DNA of 22,886 nt from an uncultured cyanobacterium (GCA_902495705.1 CABUXT010000032.1:1-22886), one strand, 5' to 3'. Shown: positions 7,304 through 15,223, counted from the first letter of the stretch. The notes: generated by a model from the letters alone, not told the origin. A program made the numbers and translations.

Positions 7304-7332
7304 TTGTGTTTTGGTTATATTTTACATATAAT
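7304..7332 (+). promoter_or_regulatory. kdsA promoter
   Basis: TTGTGT (7304-7309), 17-nt spacer, TATAAT (7327-7332), then 6 nt to the ATG at 7339. Transcription should begin at or next to the start codon. Confidence 0.7.
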
Positions 7333-7338
7333 TTAGGT

Positions 7339-8166
7339 ATGGAAAATATTAAGAGAATTAAATTAAGGGATTTTGAAATTGGTGGGGATAAATTAACTAT
7401 TCTTGCTGGTCCTTGTGCTGCAGAAAGTCAAGAAATTTTGAACGAAACTGCCCAAGGTTTAAAAGAGATTACACAGGATTTGGGTATCAATTATGTATTC
7501 AAATCTTCATTTGATAAGGCTAACCGCTCGTCTATCACTTCATATAGAGGTCCTGGGATGGAGAAAGGTTTGGAGATGTTGCAAGAGGTTAAAGATAAAT
7601 TTGACTTGCCAATTGTGACAGATATTCATACTCCTGACCAAGCCGAGACAGTGGCAAAAGTTGCTGATATTTTGCAAATACCTGCGTTTTTGTGCAGACA
7701 AACCGATATCTTGGTAGCGGCTGCAAAAACTGGTAAAATTGTGAATATTAAAAAAGGTCAATTTTTATCACCTGAACAAATGGGTTCATTGGTTAAAAAA
7801 GTCGAAGATTCAGGCAATCATCAAATTTTGTTGACAGATAGAGGTTCTTCTTTTGGGTATAACAATTTGGTTGTAGATTTTAGAGGAATTCCTATTATGC
7901 AGTCTTTTGGATATCCTGTGGTATTTGATGCAACTCACAGTGTTCAACTTCCGGGAGCTAATGGTAATTGCTCAGGCGGAGACAGAAGATTTGTGCCGAC
8001 TTTGGCTAAGGCTGCAATGGCAGCAGGTGCTAACGTGTTGTTCTTTGAGGTTCACCCAGACCCAGATAAGGCTCTATGCGACGGACCAAATATGGTTGCA
8101 TTACAAGATGCAAGAGAATTGTTTGCAATGTGTAAGAAAATTTTTGAGGTTGTCAGAAACAAATGA
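7339..8166 (+). CDS. kdsA: 3-deoxy-8-phosphooctulonate (Kdo-8-P) synthase KdsA
   Basis: KdsA condenses phosphoenolpyruvate with arabinose-5-phosphate to make Kdo-8-phosphate for the LPS inner core. The 275-residue protein has AGPCAAES, KSSFDKANRSS, SYRGPGMEKGL, VTDIHTP, KKGQFLSP, TDRGSSFGYNNLVVDFR and DATHSVQLPG. Cys26, His200, Glu237 and Asp248 match the metal ligands of metal-dependent KdsA (Aquifex type); Escherichia coli-type enzymes carry Asn in place of the Cys. The frame is open from 7306, but that lies inside the predicted promoter, so the ATG at 7339 is the start. The 6-nt gap to the -10 box implies a leaderless mRNA. It overlaps the next gene by four bases (ATGA). It implies a Kdo-containing outer membrane. 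Confidence 0.95.
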   Translation: MENIKRIKLRDFEIGGDKLTILAGPCAAESQEILNETAQGLKEITQDLGINYVFKSSFDKANRSSITSYRGPGMEKGLEMLQEVKDKFDLPIVTDIHTPDQAETVAKVADILQIPAFLCRQTDILVAAAKTGKIVNIKKGQFLSPEQMGSLVKKVEDSGNHQILLTDRGSSFGYNNLVVDFRGIPIMQSFGYPVVFDATHSVQLPGANGNCSGGDRRFVPTLAKAAMAAGANVLFFEVHPDPDKALCDGPNMVALQDARELFAMCKKIFEVVRNK

Positions 8167-8789
8167 TTATAAAAACTTTTGTAGAAGGACCGATAAATGC
8201 AAATAATTACCTTGTAATTGATGAAGAGTCAAAAGAGGCTGTATTGATTGATTGCTCATCTGCTCGTCCTGAATTTATTCAAGCAATAAAAGACAGTGGT
8301 GCAAAGTTGAAATATATTCTTTTGACACATGGTCATTTTGACCATTTGCTTGGGATAGACAAGTTCAAGGTAGAATTTGGTGTTGATACTTATGTTTCGC
8401 AAGATGATTTGTCTCAAGTTAAACTCGCTCCTGATATGATGTTGATGTTTGCAGGAGAAAAAATTCCTGAAGTTGGCGAAATTACACATTTTGTCAAAGA
8501 TGGAGACGAATTTTCTATCGGAAATACTAAAATCAAGGCAATTGCAACAGCCGGTCATACAATGGGCGGAATGTGCTACCTTATTGGCGACAACCTTTTC
8601 TCAGGCGATACTTTATTTAGAGGCAGTGTCGGACGTTGTGATTTGCCGGAAGGTGATTTTAGAGCGATTGAAAAAAGTATCAAAGAGAAACTGTTTAAGT
8701 TGCCTGATGAAACAACCGTATACACAGGTCATGGCGACAAAACAACAATCGGCTACGAAAAAAGATTTAATGAAATTGTAAATATATAG
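8163..8789 (+). CDS. Metallo-beta-lactamase-fold hydrolase (glyoxalase II-like)
   Basis: 208 residues of the MBL-fold superfamily. Zinc-ligand motifs are intact: THGHFDH (His56, His58, Asp60, His61), GHTMGG (His132), SGDTLF (Asp149) and GHGDKT (His190). Length and motifs fit the short YcbL/glyoxalase-II-like group, which lacks the C-terminal glutathione-binding part of true GloB. The substrate is therefore probably a thioester or small ester, but cannot be named. It overlaps kdsA by four bases and is followed 10 bases later by pheS, so the three are probably co-transcribed. No functional link among them is obvious. Confidence 0.9.
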   Translation: MIIKTFVEGPINANNYLVIDEESKEAVLIDCSSARPEFIQAIKDSGAKLKYILLTHGHFDHLLGIDKFKVEFGVDTYVSQDDLSQVKLAPDMMLMFAGEKIPEVGEITHFVKDGDEFSIGNTKIKAIATAGHTMGGMCYLIGDNLFSGDTLFRGSVGRCDLPEGDFRAIEKSIKEKLFKLPDETTVYTGHGDKTTIGYEKRFNEIVNI

Positions 8790-8799
8790 AGGTATAAAA

Positions 8800-9840
8800 A
8801 TGAAGGAACAATTAGAAAAAATTTATTCTGATGCTGTTGCAGATATTGAAAAAGCTGCTACCGTAAAAGATTTGGAAGATATCAAATTCAAATATTTGAG
8901 CCGTAAGGGTGAATTTAACGAAATTAAAAAAGGTTTAAAAGACTTATCACCTGAAGACAAAAGAGTTGTAGGCTCATTGGCAAACGATATTACTAAAAAA
9001 TTGGAATCTTCAATTTCTGAAAAATTTCATTTGTTCTACGAACAAGAATTAAATAAAAAATTAGAGAAAGAAAGATTGGATGTAACACTTCCGGGACAAT
9101 TCATTCCGCGCGGTCATGTTCATCCGTTGACATCTACTACAAATGAAATCGTTTCAATTTTCCAAAGTTTAGGTTTTTCTGTTGCTCCAAACGAAAACTC
9201 TCCGGAAGTTGAAACAGAATACTTCAACTTTGATATGTTGAATGTTCCAAAAGACCACCCTGCACGTGATATGCAAGATACATTCTATACAAATGTAGCG
9301 AAAAACGTTGTGTTGAGAAGTCAAACTTCAGGTGCTCAAATTCACGTAATGGAAAACCAAAAACCTCCAATCAGAATTATTGCTCCGGGGAGAGTTTACA
9401 GAAACGAAAATATAAATTCTCGTAAAAATAACTTCTTTCACCAAATCGAAGGTCTTTATGTAGATAAAGATATTACATTTGGCGATTTGAAGGGCGTATT
9501 GAACGAATTTATCAGAATTTATTTTGGTGCAAGCCGTCCGACAAGATTCAGAAGCAGTTTCTTCCCATTCACTGAACCATCTGCAGAAATCGATGTTCAA
9601 TGTATTATGTGTGAAGGAAAAGGTTGCAGAACATGTTCAGGTACCGGTTGGTTGGAAATCCTTGGTGCAGGCATGGTTGACCCTAACGTACTTCGAGGTG
9701 TAGGTATTGACCCTGATGTATATTCAGGATTTGCATTCGGTATGGGGGTTGAAAGACTTGCTATGCTTAAATATGCCGTTGATGATATCAGATTGTTCTT
9801 CAATAACGATGTTAGATTTTTAGAACAATTTAAACACTAA
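8800..9840 (+). CDS. pheS: Phenylalanyl-tRNA synthetase alpha subunit
   Basis: PheS is the catalytic subunit of the heterotetrameric enzyme that charges tRNA-Phe. The 346-residue protein has an N-terminal coiled-coil arm (about 1-85, with LSRKGEFNEIKKGLKDLSPE), then HPLTSTTNEIVSIFQSLGF, FNFDMLNVPKDHPARDMQDTFY, LRSQTSGAQI, the motif-2 region PGRVYRNENINSRKNNFFHQ, CIMCEGKGCRTCSGTGWLEI, and motif 3 FGMGVERLAML near the end. AGAGG seven bases before the ATG supports the start. pheT is not downstream and not in the window. A hairpin follows, separating it from rseP. Confidence 0.97.
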   Translation: MKEQLEKIYSDAVADIEKAATVKDLEDIKFKYLSRKGEFNEIKKGLKDLSPEDKRVVGSLANDITKKLESSISEKFHLFYEQELNKKLEKERLDVTLPGQFIPRGHVHPLTSTTNEIVSIFQSLGFSVAPNENSPEVETEYFNFDMLNVPKDHPARDMQDTFYTNVAKNVVLRSQTSGAQIHVMENQKPPIRIIAPGRVYRNENINSRKNNFFHQIEGLYVDKDITFGDLKGVLNEFIRIYFGASRPTRFRSSFFPFTEPSAEIDVQCIMCEGKGCRTCSGTGWLEILGAGMVDPNVLRGVGIDPDVYSGFAFGMGVERLAMLKYAVDDIRLFFNNDVRFLEQFKH

Positions 9841-9851
9841 TTTTATATGTA

Positions 9852-9896
9852 GAAAAAGGTGAAAGGTCGTATGATAGGGATTTTTTACCTTTTTTC
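9852..9896 (+). terminator. Probable terminator after pheS
   Basis: AAAAAGGT (9853-9860) pairs with ACCTTTTT (9887-9894), with possible inner pairing of GAAA to TTTT and a large loop. The stem is A/T-rich and ends in a T-run. Confidence 0.5.
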
Positions 9897-9919
9897 GTAC
9901 ACAGTCACAGGAGATTTTT

Positions 9920-11287
9920 ATGTCAATAATTATAATGATTTTGCTACTCAGCTTTTTGGTTCTTGTTCACGAGGCAGGGCATTTTTATGCAGCTAGAGCT
10001 TTAGGAATAAAGGTTTCAAAATTCGGTTTTGGCTTGCCTATCGGACCTACGTTGTGGAGCAAGCAGGTTGGCGACATAGAAGTCGTTGTTCATGCATTTT
10101 TGTTAGGCGGTTATGTCTCTTTTCCTGATGATGAAAAGGATTCAAACATTCCAGCTGACTCTATGGACAGATTTATAAATCGTCCAGTTTGGCAAAGAAT
10201 GGTCGTAATTTCAGCAGGCGTAATCGCAAATATCATAACTGCGTTTGTTCTTGTTTTGTTGACTGCGTTTATTCAAGGTAAACTTCCGTCAGGTCAATAT
10301 CAGGTTTATGTGGATAATATTGCCGCAGGCAAAAATGAATCTGTTTGGTCAAGCGGTCTTCAAAAAGGTGATAGAATTTTAAAAATCAACGGTTCAGATA
10401 TCGAATCACCTTATGCATTGACTCTGTATGCTAAAAATAGTGCGCATTTTGATGGCAAAGTTGATGAAAAAACCGTTAAATCAAATTTGGACAAATTGAC
10501 AAAATTAAATCCAAAACTTTCTACAGATGAGGCAATTTTGCAAAATACAAATGTTGTTTTGCCGACTCGTCAGGATGAAAGCGAATTACATATTAATAAA
10601 GAGGCTTTGAAGGGCTACAAATTGTACCATGATAACCAAGTTAGTTTGACGTCAGAACAGGTTAAATTAAGAGACTCTTTAAAAGACCAAACAGCGTATT
10701 TGGCTGATGGTAAGGTTACATTGAATGATTTGGCTTACGCGATTTCTGATACTCAAAGACCTATTCATTTTACGGTTGAGCGCGGTGGCAAAACTGTTGA
10801 CTTAAAGACAATTTATTCAAATGAAAAAGGTGTTATCGGTATTCAACTTGGCGCAAGAGAAGTTTTGAGACCTACAAAAGGCATTGTACCTGTAATCTCA
10901 GGCAGTTGCAGATATTTGTGGGAACAAACTTATATGCTTGTTTACGGTTTGTGGCAACTATTTACAGGCAAAATCCCAATGAAAGATTTGCACGGAATCG
11001 TCGTAATTACAAAAATCGGCGGAGATGTTATTAATAATAGCGGATTTTTCTCAGGATTGTTGCTTACCGCAATGATTTCATTAGACTTGGCGTTGGTTAA
11101 TTTCTTGCCGATTCCTGCTCTTGATGGCGGACACTTTATGTTTTTGGTTATCGAAAAACTTAGAGGAAAACCGCTTGATGAAGAGGCTATAAACAAAATA
11201 AGTTCAGTATTTTTCTTGCTGTTAATTTTGTTTATGGTGTTTGTTGTGTTTAACGATGTTTATGCGCTAATCAGACACAAATTCTAA
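9920..11287 (+). CDS. rseP: Site-2 protease RseP (M50 family) with an enlarged PDZ region
   Basis: Membrane zinc protease that cuts transmembrane helices, typically of anti-sigma factors or leftover signal peptides. The 455-residue protein has HEAGH (residues 17-21) in the first helix, GGYVSFPD, a second helix at about 94-118, a PDZ domain from about 128 (GLQKGDRILKING at 146-158), and NFLPIPALDGGHF (Asp402) in the third core helix. A fourth helix lies near the C-terminus. Single-PDZ members are usually about 340-380 residues. Here roughly 95 polar residues (about 165-262) separate the PDZ strand ILKING from RPIHFTVERGGKTVDL. AGGAG before the ATG supports the start. The anti-sigma gene at 16140 is a conceivable client, which is inference only. 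Confidence 0.93.
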   Translation: MSIIIMILLLSFLVLVHEAGHFYAARALGIKVSKFGFGLPIGPTLWSKQVGDIEVVVHAFLLGGYVSFPDDEKDSNIPADSMDRFINRPVWQRMVVISAGVIANIITAFVLVLLTAFIQGKLPSGQYQVYVDNIAAGKNESVWSSGLQKGDRILKINGSDIESPYALTLYAKNSAHFDGKVDEKTVKSNLDKLTKLNPKLSTDEAILQNTNVVLPTRQDESELHINKEALKGYKLYHDNQVSLTSEQVKLRDSLKDQTAYLADGKVTLNDLAYAISDTQRPIHFTVERGGKTVDLKTIYSNEKGVIGIQLGAREVLRPTKGIVPVISGSCRYLWEQTYMLVYGLWQLFTGKIPMKDLHGIVVITKIGGDVINNSGFFSGLLLTAMISLDLALVNFLPIPALDGGHFMFLVIEKLRGKPLDEEAINKISSVFFLLLILFMVFVVFNDVYALIRHKF

Positions 11288-11325
11288 AAATATATACAAA
11301 GACCCTGTATAAAACGCGAAATAGG

Positions 11326-11331
11326 TATAAT
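11326..11331 (+). promoter_or_regulatory. -10 box before the ArsB/NhaD-type transporter gene
   Basis: TATAAT 27 nt before the ATG, with AAGGGGG serving as ribosome-binding site in between. No good -35 is visible. Confidence 0.4.
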
Positions 11332-11358
11332 AAATAAAAAAGGGGGACAAATTAAACA

Positions 11359-12681
11359 ATGTTAGATTTTATTCACTCGCATGGAATGATAATTTCAGGG
11401 ATGATATTATTGATTTCCTATATTTTCATCGCAAGCGAAAAAATTCAAAAATCAGTGGTTGCACTGGTTGGTGCATCTTTGACAATGCTTTTGGGCTTAA
11501 TTCCTTTGACATTGAATCTTGATAGTAATGTGAAAGGTGTTTTTGAATACGTAGATTTTGAGGTAATTTTCTTACTAATCGGTATGATGATTATCGTCCA
11601 TATTGCAAGTCGTAGCGGTGTTTTTAAATGGATGGCACTGAATTTGCTAAAATTGACAAAAGGACATCCTAAAACCGTTTTGTTTGCATTGGCTGCGTTT
11701 ACGGCTATTGCATCAGCTTTCCTTGATAACGTAACAACAGTGGTACTTATGATGCCGATAACTTTTGTTATTGCAAAAGAATTTGACACAGACCCTGTAC
11801 CGTTTTTGATTACAGAGGTTTTGGCATCAAATATCGGAGGTACTGCAACTTTGATTGGTGACCCGCCAAATATCATTATCGGTACAAGAGCAGGACTAAG
11901 TTTTATGGCTTTTGTAAAAGAATTAACACCGATAGTAACAGTGATTTTCCTTGTTTGTATTTCATTGTTGATTTTCTTGTTTAGAAAAGGCTTGAAAGCA
12001 ACTCCTGAAAAAATGGAGCATGTTGCAAATTTGGATAACTCAAAAACTATCACTGATAAAAATTTGATGATTCGTTCAATGATTACATTGGCGCTTGTAA
12101 TTTTAGGGTTTGTAACTCACGATATCACACATATTTCAGCATTTGTGTTTGCCGTATCAGGCGCAGCATTTTTGTTGTTGTTTGAAAAACCAAAAGAAAT
12201 TTATCGTGACGTTGAATGGCTTACTATTTTCTTCTTTGTGGGCTTGTTCATCATAATCGGTGGATTTGAGGCAAACGGCGGTATCAAATTCTTGGCAGAC
12301 CAGTTGATTGTTTTAACTCACGGAAGTTTGAATGCTGCAACAATGATTATTCTTTGGGCATCAGGAATTTTGTCAGGTATAATCGATAACATCCCTTATA
12401 CCGCAACAATGGCTCCGTTGATTTCAGAACTAATCAATCCGGCTAACCCAAATGCAATTACAGGTCATGTGCATGCACTTTGGTGGGCATTGTCTTTGGG
12501 CGCTTGCCTTGGCGGAAACTTGACAATTATCGGCGCTGCAGCTAACGTTTTGGTTAGTGAAACATCAGCTTCTCACGGACACAAGATTTCATTCTTGAGA
12601 TTTATGAAATACGGTGCATTGGTAACATTTATTTCTCTTGTGCTAAGTTCTATTTATTTGTATTTCAGATTCTTGCGCTAG
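11359..12681 (+). CDS. ArsB/NhaD-type (ion transporter superfamily) permease
   Basis: 440 residues with about 11 membrane helices. Two inverted-repeat signatures are visible: FLDNVTTVVLMMP (about 121-133) with SNIGGTATLIGDPPNIIIGT (about 154-173), and IIDNIPYTATMAPL (about 346-359) with LGACLGGNLTIIGAAANVL (about 376-394). This is the pattern of the ArsB/NhaD/P-protein branch of the ion transporter superfamily. Members export Na+ in exchange for protons or carry arsenite or other anions; the substrate cannot be fixed from sequence, though the DNVTT and GDPPN motifs resemble NhaD/OCA2-type proteins. No arsenic genes are nearby. It has its own -10 box, a strong ribosome-binding site and a terminator, so it is probably monocistronic. 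Confidence 0.88.
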   Translation: MLDFIHSHGMIISGMILLISYIFIASEKIQKSVVALVGASLTMLLGLIPLTLNLDSNVKGVFEYVDFEVIFLLIGMMIIVHIASRSGVFKWMALNLLKLTKGHPKTVLFALAAFTAIASAFLDNVTTVVLMMPITFVIAKEFDTDPVPFLITEVLASNIGGTATLIGDPPNIIIGTRAGLSFMAFVKELTPIVTVIFLVCISLLIFLFRKGLKATPEKMEHVANLDNSKTITDKNLMIRSMITLALVILGFVTHDITHISAFVFAVSGAAFLLLFEKPKEIYRDVEWLTIFFFVGLFIIIGGFEANGGIKFLADQLIVLTHGSLNAATMIILWASGILSGIIDNIPYTATMAPLISELINPANPNAITGHVHALWWALSLGACLGGNLTIIGAAANVLVSETSASHGHKISFLRFMKYGALVTFISLVLSSIYLYFRFLR

Positions 12682-12712
12682 GTGATGTGAAAATTTTTGA
12701 GTGTAAAGGAGT

Positions 12713-12742
12713 CGGAGGGGTTTCACCCCTCCGCTACTTTTT
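12713..12742 (+). terminator. Rho-independent terminator of the transporter gene
   Basis: CGGAGGGG (12713-12720) / CCCCTCCG (12726-12733), loop TTTCA, then CTACTTTTTG. A strong GC-rich stem 31 bp after the stop codon. Confidence 0.85.
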
Positions 12743-12757
12743 GTTAGCACTTATGTC

Positions 12758-12786
12758 ATTCTGAAAGGATTAAAGATATTTTTGTC
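12758..12786. repeat. Truncated half of a long hairpin repeat
   Basis: TGTCATTCTGAAAGGATTAAAGAT matches the first arm of the long class (compare 15165 and 17722), but the second arm is missing. The sequence runs straight into the short hairpin at 12787. 12682-13135 holds no gene, only this, four more repeat units and two terminators. Confidence 0.6.
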
Positions 12787-12807
12787 ATGCTGAACTCGTT
12801 TCAGCAT
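12787..12807. repeat. Short REP-like hairpin, ATGCTGAA stem
   Basis: Arms ATGCTGAA/TTCAGCAT with loop CTCGT, preceded by TGTC and followed by CTCAAATTG. Same stem as 6538-6558, opposite orientation. Confidence 0.8.
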
Positions 12808-12853
12808 CTCAAATTGTACATATTAGTCTTATGCAAAATATGTCATATTAGAA

Positions 12854-12874
12854 ACCCTGAATCAAGTTCAGGGT
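12854..12874. repeat. Short REP-like hairpin, ACCCTGAA stem
   Basis: Arms ACCCTGAA/TTCAGGGT with loop TCAAG, followed by GACATA. Inverted relative to 240-260. Confidence 0.8.
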
Positions 12875-12897
12875 GACATAATCAAAAAGTCATGTCA

Positions 12898-12955
12898 TTA
12901 CGAGGAACAAATACTTGCAAATATGTCATTAGTATCGACGAAGTGACGTGGTAAT
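12898..12955. repeat. ATTACGAGGAAC...GAAGTGACGTGGTAAT repeat with insertion
   Basis: Arms ATTAC (12898-12902) and GTAAT (12951-12955). The element resembles the 'TCATTACGAGGAGCGAAGCGACGTGGTAATCCA' type of dispersed repeat seen in many bacteria. About 28 bases split CGAGGAAC from CGAAGTGACG. Confidence 0.55.
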
Positions 12956-12990
12956 CCACAACAAATAGACAACAAAATCAACATTGATAG

Positions 12991-13052
12991 ATTCTGAATA
13001 GCAAGAAAATTATGCGCTCATTCTTCACACAAATTTTCTAAGCTTTCATAAT
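12991..13052. repeat. Long nested hairpin repeat, loop type B (slightly decayed)
   Basis: Outer arms ATTCTGAA and TTCATAAT (one mismatch). Same loop as 6692-6753, but the apical TGCGT/ACGCA has become TGCGC/ACACA. Confidence 0.75.
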
Positions 13053-13071
13053 GACAATCTACTTCCAATGG

Positions 13072-13106
13072 AAAAGTCCTTGCTACGCAAGGACTTTTTA
13101 TCTTTT
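13072..13106. terminator. Rho-independent terminator, possibly bidirectional
   Basis: Perfect 12-bp stem AAAAGTCCTTGC (13072-13083) / GCAAGGACTTTT (13087-13098), loop TAC, with further T-runs on the plus side. It lies 38 bp beyond the 3' end of the minus-strand gene at 13136 and also bounds the plus-strand repeat region. Confidence 0.8.
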
Positions 13107-13135
13107 ACCGAAAATGCAAATCTTTAGAACAGAAA

Positions 13136-13339
13136 TTAATTATTGCTCAACACTAATCTAAATGTTGCCAAATTCTTAATTGATAACATAGCATGTTTGT
13201 TATGTTGCTCTTCAGAAATATTAAAGATTCTGATAATTCTTTGGATTTCTGCCAAATCTTTGTAATTTCTGATTTTATACACATTTTCAACTGGGTCTGT
13301 AACTACTGACATCAATGTGTTTAATTCCTGTTCTTTCAT
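13136..13339 (-). CDS. Small protein of unknown function (67 aa)
   Basis: 67 residues, hydrophilic and probably helical (KIRNYKDLAEIQRIIRIFN), with no cysteines, signal peptide or membrane segment. AGAGGA stands about ten bases before the ATG, and a perfect terminator follows the stop, which together make it a likely real gene. No family recognised. Confidence 0.6.
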   Translation of the reverse strand: MKEQELNTLMSVVTDPVENVYKIRNYKDLAEIQRIIRIFNISEEQHNKHAMLSIKNLATFRLVLSNN

Positions 13340-13452
13340 AACCTGTTATCCTCTTTCCTATATACTCTTATATAAAGTATTTTTCTTTGCGAGAATTGCC
13401 AAATTTGTTGTCTTTTTGTTAATAATTCTTAATAAACTTCCTGAAAGCGAGA

Positions 13453-13707
13453 CTATGCCATCAAATCAATGTTTTGAGCTAAAACATCTGATGTTGAATT
13501 AGGGCGGAGCAAACTGTACGGACCATCGCCGTAGATAGTTTGCGCAAATTGTGTGTTGTGTTTAACTTCTGGTGAAAAACTCATAGGAGTGCCAGAGGTT
13601 TGCAATGTGCGATAAATCGCAACACCGCGAGATGGGTTGGTGTTGTTGTAATCTTCGACCCTGCCGATAGGCAAAGTTGTATTTGAACCTGAGTAAATGA
13701 ATCCCAT
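13453..13707 (-). CDS. Small protein of unknown function (84 aa)
   Basis: 84 residues, polar, starting MGFIYSGSNTTLPIGRVED and ending DVLAQNIDLMA. It has no cysteines or membrane segment. A TATAAT on the minus strand (13731-13736) lies 23 bases before the ATG, but the -35 is poor and the ribosome-binding site (AGGGAT, about 13 bases away) is weakly placed. The next gene downstream starts 113 bp away. Function unknown; probably real given its open frame and upstream -10. Confidence 0.55.
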   Translation of the reverse strand: MGFIYSGSNTTLPIGRVEDYNNTNPSRGVAIYRTLQTSGTPMSFSPEVKHNTQFAQTIYGDGPYSLLRPNSTSDVLAQNIDLMA

Positions 13708-13774
13708 AATTTTTCGATATCCCTATCTATATTATAACGCATGTTTAAATAAAATATAACCCCATGAACCCAAA

Positions 13775-13802
13775 AACGGAGGTGACAATCGCCACCTCCG
13801 TT
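13775..13802 (-). terminator. Terminator of the prepilin gene
   Basis: AACGGAGGTG (13775-13784) / CACCTCCGTT (13793-13802), 8-nt loop, with TTTTTGGG following on the minus strand. It is 12 bp after the prepilin stop. Confidence 0.88.
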
Positions 13803-13813
13803 GAAATAAATAT

Positions 13814-15058
13814 TTAATGTCTTTTAATTGTCCAAGTAACGCCATTGTATTTCGTTTTTGTAGAACCATCTCCAAAAACGACTGAGGCTTGTCCAGCCAC
13901 AATACCTTCTGTCATCCCTTTGTGATGACATGGTTTATCCCATAATAAACTTCTAACTGACGATGAGACTGATAATATTGAAAAATAATATTTTGAGTCA
14001 TAGCTATTATCTTTTATAGCATTTGCTAATGTCGTACCAGCCATTTTACCACCAGGTACACCATCACAATATAAGAATATATCAGGTGGAACTGCAGGTA
14101 GGGTTGTTAGGGTTGAACCATTTTGGGTTGCTGTAGTCCCAGAACCTCGAATATTTGCGTAATCAGAACTAGCTACAGGTGATGTTTTGCCGGAAGCCCA
14201 ATATCCCCAAGTAAATGCTTCATTTGTAGGATAGTAATTTACATTAATTGCTATTTCTTTCGCACAAGCAGGAATAAACTTGGCATAATCAGTATCACAA
14301 CAGCCGTGGTCGATACTTGTAATAGCTCCTTTATTCATATAATATTTACAACAATCTTCGCTGTAATCACCAATTTCACAAGGGTTGTCTGGGTCAGGCA
14401 CGATGTTTGGTTCATCTGTTGTTGCAACGCTTTCTGAACTTTCACCACTTGAATCAAAAGCCGTAAATGTTACAGGTGCGATTTCAGAACCATCTATTAT
14501 CATTAAATCTTTACCGTAAACATTTGGACCCTTTGGACCATTCAAATCAATAATCCCTGAAAGTGCATTTTGTCCTACTTGAGGAGTTAAACAGATACTT
14601 GCCCCATTTTTAAGCTTTGCACAAGCCCCTTTTGCAATATCAGAGATACTATATTCTTTTTTATCGTTTCCGCTAAATTCATAATATTTATCAGCAAAAC
14701 ATTCTTTTAAAATAGTGCTCTTATTTGATGCGAAGTCGCCATAATATTTTGAAACTCTTAGGTATTTTTTGATAAAAGCGCCTGATGTTGCATCATAATC
14801 AGGTGAATCTGAAAGTGAATACATCATAGTTTCACCAAAATTTGCCTTATTTTCGGTTACAACAAGATTATCTATAGCAGTTTTTATCGCTGTCATTTGT
14901 CGACGCATTTGGTGTGATAAAACTTCATCTCTAAAATGGGTAACAAGTGCAGGCAAAACCAATGCTGCAATGATACCTACAATACCTGTTGCAATCAAAA
15001 CTTCCGTCAGTGTAAAACCAAATAAAGATTTCCCCAACTCTGACATTTTATATTTCAT
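13814..15058 (-). CDS. Large Cys-rich type IV prepilin-like protein
   Basis: 414 residues. The N-terminus has a prepilin peptidase site: a 14-residue leader ending in Gly14, then FTLTEVLIATGIVGIIAALVLPAL, with Glu at +5 and a single hydrophobic helix. The helical stalk runs to about residue 70. DLNGPKGPNVYGKD (about 171-184) is a motif common in pilins and pseudopilins. A segment at about 227-265 has six of the 11 cysteines, including two CC pairs (DCCKYY and HGCCDTDY), and looks inserted. At 414 residues it is far longer than a typical major pilin (about 150), so a minor pilin, tip adhesin or pseudopilin is more likely. No pilus assembly gene is nearby. It has its own promoter and terminator. 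Confidence 0.85.
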   Translation of the reverse strand: MKYKMSELGKSLFGFTLTEVLIATGIVGIIAALVLPALVTHFRDEVLSHQMRRQMTAIKTAIDNLVVTENKANFGETMMYSLSDSPDYDATSGAFIKKYLRVSKYYGDFASNKSTILKECFADKYYEFSGNDKKEYSISDIAKGACAKLKNGASICLTPQVGQNALSGIIDLNGPKGPNVYGKDLMIIDGSEIAPVTFTAFDSSGESSESVATTDEPNIVPDPDNPCEIGDYSEDCCKYYMNKGAITSIDHGCCDTDYAKFIPACAKEIAINVNYYPTNEAFTWGYWASGKTSPVASSDYANIRGSGTTATQNGSTLTTLPAVPPDIFLYCDGVPGGKMAGTTLANAIKDNSYDSKYYFSILSVSSSVRSLLWDKPCHHKGMTEGIVAGQASVVFGDGSTKTKYNGVTWTIKRH

Positions 15059-15103
15059 AAACTGTTCAAAACTCCTTTATACTCTTAATCACGTTATATG
15101 AAT

Positions 15104-15132
15104 ATTATAACAGTTTACGCCCCCTTTTGCAA
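15104..15132 (-). promoter_or_regulatory. Promoter of the prepilin gene
   Basis: On the minus strand TTGCAA (15127-15132), 17-nt spacer, TATAAT (15104-15109). The predicted leader is about 39 nt and includes AAAGGAG, about 13 nt before the ATG. Confidence 0.7.
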
Positions 15133-15164
15133 TAGAGAACGCAAAGAATCCATTTTTAACTGTC

Positions 15165-15223
15165 ATTCTGAAAGGATTAAAAATCAAGGAGCGCAGCGAC
15201 ATAGATTTTGTCCTATTCAGAAT
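15165..15223. repeat. Long nested hairpin repeat, loop type C
   Basis: Arms ATTCTGAA (15165-15172) / TTCAGAAT (15216-15223). The inner stem pairs GGATTAAAAATC with GATTTTGTCC; the apical loop is GGAGCGCAGCGAC instead of the GCCAA/TTGGC of type A. Followed by CTATCAATG. 15133-15448 has no gene and contains this and the next unit. Confidence 0.8.

Noticed and set aside
7339..8166. DAHP synthase (aroF/aroG-like) instead of KdsA
   Set aside because: DAHP synthase and KdsA share a fold and the AGPC motif, but KANRSS, the length of 275 residues and DATHSVQLPG are those of KdsA.
11445..12053. Long open frame (about 200 codons) antisense to the transporter gene
   Set aside because: It is the mirror of a strongly conserved membrane protein, has no ribosome-binding site or recognisable motif, and its Ile/Ser/Lys-rich composition is what the complement of hydrophobic codons produces.
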